In this document: in pieces, positions 59,566-64,000 of the stretch
Layout: each line of letters opens with the position of its first letter
How positions within the stretch are numbered: the stretch's first letter is position 1
Source of the DNA: Hordeum vulgare subsp. vulgare
Lineage: Eukaryota > Streptophyta > Magnoliopsida > Poales > Poaceae
Direction: 5' to 3'
Assembly (NCBI RefSeq): GCF_904849725.1
Contig: NC_058522.1
Coordinates: 233,529,084 to 233,593,083 of the forward strand
DNA length: 64,000 nucleotides
Notes under the pieces: model-generated
The model's database searches: none
The model's input: only the letters and a program-made list of their open reading frames with translations
What the model was told of the DNA's origin: nothing
Translations under genes and position numbers: made by a program

Positions 59566-59658
59566 CTCCCTCCGTCCCAAAATAAGTGTCTTAAGCTTAG
59601 TACAACTTTGTACTAGCTCTAGTACAAAGTTGAGACAATTATTTTGAGACAGAGGGAG
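59566..59658. mobile_element. Stowaway MITE (93 bp)
   Basis: The left end CTCCCTCCGTCCCAAAATAA and the complementary right end (TTATTTTGAGACAGAGGGAG) form long terminal inverted repeats. TA duplications flank it at 59564-59565 and 59659-59660. The centre ('actttgtactagctctagtacaaagt') is itself palindromic, so the whole element can fold into a hairpin. Tc1/mariner-type transposases move such elements. Confidence 0.93.
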
Positions 59659-59847
59659 TATTTTGCATACGTTGTTACACTTGGTTCTTTAGAAAATGAG
59701 CTTGCATGTTAAATTCTTTGAGTTCCAAGTAGTATGAATGCTTGATATAGCCTTTAAGGATCCTTATGAGTAGTTGCTATCATTCTCATAAAGTTTTATT
59801 GACATAAATTTGTGGTTCAAAAATTTCAGAAATTTGTGCTTAGGAGG

Positions 59848-60875
59848 ATGAGTTTCTTCAGGAGGAGCTCCTTGAGAAAGCATACTTAGGGTGAACCATC
59901 GAGTGAGGGTTCGATATGACAAGCTTACATTGAGCCTCGGGGCAATCAGATAGTCATGGGTGATGCCAAATCCTGCCGATGGCCAAGCGATGAGTTCATG
60001 AGGAATGCAGGTATCAAGGAGGAACTTGATCGTTACATTCACAACACCGGTCTTACTAACTTCCTTATAGATAAGTGTGTTCAACATTATAACCTCACAT
60101 GCACATTCATGCATGGATTTCGTTATCTTTCTAGTACTTCTAGAGTGTTATTCAGTCTCTATGATAAAGCCTTTAACATGAGTTTAGAAGAATTATAGTC
60201 GCATGCAAGCTCCTGCTTAGGGTTCACTTGAGAAACCATCGAAAACTGGTTATAATTTGTTCCTCTAGAGCCTCTGTGTTGGAGAAAATAGAGGAGTAAT
60301 GCAGGCTAGAATTAAAAGCATTCATTTTCCCTTTATTCATTACTTTGCATAATCTAATGAGAAATGTGTAGTAGGGAAACAAGATTACATTGCTTTATGT
60401 GCCCGTGATTTGAGCCTTATTCACACTGTTGTGACTCGTGAACAAAGTTACAACCTTGGTGTAATTGTTGCCCGAAGGTGCATTCCAACTCTAGCAACGA
60501 AGGACTGTATGTAGGAATTTATGACTCCTGTATAGCTGCACAATTGAAAGTGTCACCTTAACGTAATCACCTCATTTTGCTCGATAGATATTTACATTAT
60601 CAAATTATGCATTCTTATGAGTTTATTGTAAATCGTGCTAGAGGATATAAAGTATATAACTTAATATTTAAGAAATATATGCCTATACCTGTTACTCTGC
60701 CTGCACGTACCCACTTTAATTTTAAAATCGCCACAGATACTACATTCTTGAAAACGAAATACGAAACTAAAATGTTGCAGTAGAGGTTGCTCACTTGCAG
60801 AAAAGGCAGCGAAGAATGCCCCTAACACACTCCTTACGGGCATTAGCAGCCTCCTCCAGGGGACATCCCATGGGC
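59848..60875 (+). pseudogene. Decayed second ORF of element Y
   Basis: Starts at ATG 59848 (MSFFRRSSLRKH) and is broken by stops. A compensating pair of indels occurs near 59905-59925. The best stretch, 59956-60198, reads MGDAKSCRWPSDEFMRNAG then KEELDRYIHNTGLTNFL, matching a protein commonly found in the downstream position of Athila-like elements in wheat and relatives. A later piece at 60577-60783 (TLPARTHFNF) and, one frame over, EVAHLQKRQRRM (60784-60830) continue the same protein. Its function is unknown. It occupies the place where some Athila elements have an envelope-like ORF, but I see no signal peptide or transmembrane segment. Confidence 0.6.
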
Positions 60876-61597
60876 TGACATCGGTCACAAGAAGCCTATA
60901 AAAAACTGGGAGACGAGCTATACCTCGCCGGTCGGGCGATGGCGACTGCACCTCGACTGTCGCGTTCGACTGGATCGCCTCATGGGGGCTGAAGCGTCGG
61001 TTGCGATTAGAGTCCACTCGCCGGTGATTTCGTCGTTGCTGCAGGCTGCACTTATTAATCACAATCAATGTGCGCCACTGGCTAACAACCGATTACTGCA
61101 GGTCGCTTCCGATTCTGATTCAGCTTCTTCCTTTTTTCGATTCATCTTCGTCCTTTATTCGATGCGCGTCTATATAATCTCCACCTCCCACTGCTCCTTC
61201 CCCTCCTCTACTCGGTGTTGTCACCTATTCTAGCCATGCTTCTTGCCATGTTGTCGCTGCAGATTTATCACCATCCTCCCTCATATCTTCGATCAAGTCA
61301 CTACTGATACTGTGTCGAATCCCTTCCAATTGGTACTTATTTTTTTCTCCCAAATCGCCGCAGGACAGTGCTTCTATTGTGTTGGTTCTGTCAATCTTGA
61401 AGCCTATTGGCCAACCTTTTCCGCTATTAGTTTGCTTTAGGTGCTGTAACACCTCAGTAGAGGTTTGTAACTGGTTATGCAGATTAGTTCGGGAAATTCT
61501 AAAGCTCGCGATTTGAAACGGTTGCTACCCAGGTTAGTTTACATGTACTCACATATACAAAGTATATCTTGGTATTATATTTTTTACGAAATATATA
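60876..61597. other. Unassigned DNA
   Basis: GC-richer patches without recognisable coding. TATA-like 'cctataaaaaa' near 60896 and 'gtctatataatc' near 61169 occur on the plus strand, each followed by CT-rich DNA, but no convincing downstream gene is visible. Confidence 0.35.
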
Positions 61598-61755
61598 CTC
61601 CGTCCGTTCTTAAATATAAAACATTTTAGAGATTTCACTATGGACTACATATGGATGTATATAAAAATATTTTAAAATATAGATTCATTTATTTTGATAT
61701 GTATATAGTCTATAGTGAATTCTTTAAAATGTTTTGTATTTAAGAATGGAGGGAG
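61598..61755. mobile_element. Stowaway-like MITE (158 bp)
   Basis: Ends CTCCGTCCGTTCTTAAATA and TATTTAAGAATGGAGGGAG form inverted repeats, flanked by TA at 61596-61597 and 61756-61757. The arms remain largely complementary inward, with decay around the centre. Different subfamily from the copy at 59566. Confidence 0.88.
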
Positions 61756-61757
61756 TA

Positions 61758-62441
61758 TCATTTATGTGTCCCCATGATTCATAAAATTTCATGCTAGTGA
61801 CGGTGTACACTTCAGAGTCTCAAACACTACTACTATTGGAGGAAATAAGTTACTGTTTATACAGTTTTGGTGTTCTGTATCAATACAAATCTTAGTTTCT
61901 GACTGGTCAATCTCTGTTTATTTGTTCCATAGCTACTGATGGCATGCATCGATCAAATCCTACAAGGAGAATTTATTTTAACCCTCCAAGCTCAGGAGTC
62001 TTTGATCATATACCCTCTTTTTTTTGCTTGCCTTGTTCTGAATACCCCCCAACCAATCTGCCTAATCATTGCTGATGGCCCCCTCCCGACATCTTATCCC
62101 TTCAATTAGATGCTAACGATTGGATTTGGGCTTAATTATTTTCAAAATACCAAATATGCCGTCCCCACTTGTGGGTAACGGCACGCCTAGCCTGGCCCGT
62201 GCCCGACCTAGCCACCACTCTCCTCATCTCCCCTCATGCTCACTCGTCTCCCCTCACACTCGACATGCCGAGACCCATCGCCGATGCCCTGCTGCTCCAT
62301 CCGCCGCTGCGTTCGCCGCCCATCCGTCGCCCCAGGTAAGACAAGCTCTCTCCCCATCTTTCTTTCACAGATTTTGTGCAATTCCCTCTGTTCCGGTTCC
62401 TAAATAGTTGAAACCCTAGGTTTGGAGTTGGATTTTATCGG
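61758..62441. other. Unassigned DNA with an exon-like patch
   Basis: Mostly AT-rich. At 62155-62335 the plus strand is GC-rich and open and ends in CCCCAG followed by GTAAGA, a good plant splice donor. No protein family recognised. Confidence 0.3.
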
Positions 62442-63306
62442 TGCACTAAAGACGGGTCTCCAGTACCCCCAGACTTGTACGCGAACACCGGCTGCCCCCA
62501 CAGCGGCAAGGCGCGACGCCTAGGCTCAGAGGGGAGCTAGCCCAAGATTCACCAAGTGCAAGCCACAAGCCCCCGGCGAGTACCTTCTTGTTGGGAAGGA
62601 AACAAGGCCCTCAGCAGGAGCCCCTTGCCGGGGAGACAAGCGAATCCTTGACAGAGCATCCCTCTTAAGGGAGAAAGACGATGCCCCGGCAGGGCATCCC
62701 TGCCGGGAAGGCAGACAAGACCTCGGCAGGGCAACCCTGCTGGGAAGGAAGACGAGGCTCGGGGAGGAGCACAGGCATGGCACGTTCTTATGCCCCGCGA
62801 GCGCCTCCACCCCCGGTGAGCACGCCACCGACGATTGCATGCGTTGTGTGTCCCCCATGCGCTAGCACAACACCCAGGTGTCGCAACACCTGGCTACGTG
62901 TCCAACTCCCCCTAATGAGGTCAGGGAAGTCTATCGAAGCATTTAATGCCCTCCTGACAAGGCAGTAACACAATAACTGTCGGTCGGCACTGTCTCCCCC
63001 GTGAACCCAACATTCACCACTACTCAGCCACTGTTGGTGACCATTTTGCCTATAAAAGGAGGCCCAAGGCTCAGTTGTAGAGGACTTTTTTACAATTTGG
63101 AAGGCTGGAAAATCGATAAGCCTACTGTAACAACAAACGAATAACTAAAACACATGCAGGAGTACGGGTTTACACTCACGCAGCCCGAACCTGGGTAAAA
63201 ACGCTTTGCCAGTGCTGATTGTTGGTCCTACTCTTGCCGCGACCTCTCTCCCCGCCACACCAGAAAAGGGACCTTCGAGGCCCCCATAGGTGTCGTTTTC
63301 CCGACA
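62442..63306 (+). repeat. 5' LTR of the second Tat-type element
   Basis: Right end CCCGACA at 63306 is fixed by the primer site. The left edge (TGCACTAAAG at 62442) is a guess. Contains repeats of 'cggcagggca' and 'gggaagg' (62570-62760). Confidence 0.55.
63051..63059 (+). promoter_or_regulatory. TATA box of the second Tat-type LTR
   Basis: TATAAAAGGAGGCCC matches the plant TATA consensus and has the usual position in this kind of LTR, about 250 bp before its end. Confidence 0.65.
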
Positions 63307-63309
63307 TCT

Positions 63310-63330
63310 TTGGCGCACCAGGTAGGGGGG
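63310..63330 (+). promoter_or_regulatory. Primer-binding site of the second Tat-type element
   Basis: TTTGGCGCACCAGGTAGGG directly follows the LTR end. It is the type seen in many grass Tat elements, where the common form has GCGCGCC. Confidence 0.65.
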
Positions 63331-64000
63331 AAGCTGGATGCAAGGAAGCATCGGCACCACCTCGATCGGATGAGCCGCGCGCCGACTCCTCAGGTTTAAG
63401 TTTGTTGTTGCATCCTCCTAGAAGGGGAGGAGGCGGTGGCTGCTCCACTCACGCATGAGCTCATGGCACCTCCATAGGTGTTGTGCAAGCGTGGGTGGAA
63501 GGAGCGGAGACCCCAAACATTGCATCGCCCGGCCGACACGCCTCCTCGGAAAACACCGCGTTGTTGTCGAGGGCGTGACGGGGGCTTCCGCCAGGCCTTC
63601 GATGCATACTCCGAGCGACGCACGTCTCCGTAGCGCTGCAGGGCCGTCGAGGGTGCGTCAAAGGCCCCGAATCGCCCCTTCACACGCCCTCCAGGTTGCA
63701 TTTCTCCTTGGAGCACTGTGTCATCGAAAGATATGTGCTTGGGGGCTCCGCCAGCAAACTCTTGCAAGAAGAGATAAGAAAGAGCCGCGCCCCGACGAGC
63801 CTCTTTCCTGTAGAGTAGCCCACGGCCACTGGCGAAAACTTCATTGGCAAGAAGGCCGCTAGGGGCGACACCAGCTTGCCGGGGACGCGAATATCCCTCC
63901 CCCCCCAAACACCTTCCGATACAACGGCTAGGAATGTCGCGACGCGACAGAAAAGTGCGAAAGCAAACTTTTGACCAGACTCTGGATAGATAGGTTGTAT

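Larger units (their letters stand above)
29853..60875 (+). mobile_element. 'Y': Athila-like Gypsy element without polymerase, host of the nest
   Basis: Y is in two blocks. The left block is a 5' LTR remnant (29853-30624), decayed primer site (30636-30653) and gag-protease (30701-33465). The right block, after the 25.5 kb insertion X and its GTGAT duplication (33462-33466 and 58960-58964), is non-coding DNA (58965-59847) and a second ORF (59848-60875). No reverse transcriptase, RNase H or integrase occurs between protease and the second ORF. The layout LTR-gag-PR-ORF2 therefore looks non-autonomous. The 3' LTR is missing. Confidence 0.75.
62442..64000 (+). mobile_element. 5' end of a second Tat-type Gypsy retrotransposon, running off the window
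   Basis: 5' LTR (about 62442-63306), primer site (63310-63330) and about 670 bp of GC-rich leader. The LTR carries 'aacctgggtaaaaacg' near 63190, as in the Tat LTR at 27263, but the two are clearly different families. Open frames at 63396-63908 lie mostly on the minus strand or in GC-rich leader DNA. I do not call any of them a gene. Confidence 0.65.

Noticed and set aside
63396..63908. 170-residue minus-strand frame near the window end as a gene
   Set aside because: It is GC-rich leader DNA of a plus-strand Tat element, with overlapping frames on both strands and no domain.
1..64000. CRISPR arrays, bacterial operons or defence systems
   Set aside because: No spaced repeat arrays and no bacterial gene organisation; content is typical plant repeat DNA.

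Overview
This window is intergenic plant DNA made almost entirely of transposable elements. It fits a large-genome Triticeae grass (wheat, barley, rye or Aegilops). The clearest marker is a full-length BARE-1/WIS/Angela-type Copia element. It is joined by long-LTR Gypsy elements of Athila, chromovirus (Tekay-like) and Tat type, two Stowaway MITEs and a CACTA element. I recognise no intact host gene, tRNA gene, rRNA gene or CRISPR array.

Layout, left to right. 1-2339 is unassigned. 2343-5888 is a 3.5 kb non-autonomous CACTA element with a CTA target duplication. 6034-22603 is a minus-strand chromovirus with two 5.1 kb LTRs and a gag-pol in one frame broken by four nonsense codons. A second partial copy of its leader (6034-6701) lies beyond the 3' LTR, as in a tandem recombination product. 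22604-27733 is the 3' half of a Tat-type Gypsy element that carries a decayed antisense ORF before its 3' LTR. 27734-29852 is the 5' LTR and a decayed gag-like ORF of an unidentified minus-strand retroelement.

From 29853 to about 60875 there is a nest that can be read from target-site duplications. The host is a plus-strand Athila-like element ('Y'): part of its 5' LTR, gag-protease, and, beyond the insertions, a second ORF at 59848-60875. A minus-strand Athila element ('X', 33467-58959, duplication GTGAT) sits just after Y's protease stop. X lost most of its 5' half and keeps part of its integrase. Three elements entered X: a long solo LTR (about 35785-39646), the BARE-type Copia element (40867-49803, duplication AAGGA), and a gag-protease-only Athila-like element ('Z', 50229-58352, duplication ATGAT) inside X's 5' LTR.

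60876-62441 is mostly unassigned and holds one Stowaway MITE. From about 62442 to the window end lies the 5' LTR, primer-binding site and leader of another Tat-type element, which runs off the edge.

How the parts relate: no element here is coding-competent. BARE has the best-preserved reverse transcriptase and RNase H but carries a nonsense codon in gag and a frameshift in integrase. Y and Z have gag and protease but no polymerase, so they would have needed enzymes supplied in trans. The letters W, X, Y and Z are labels used only in this annotation.
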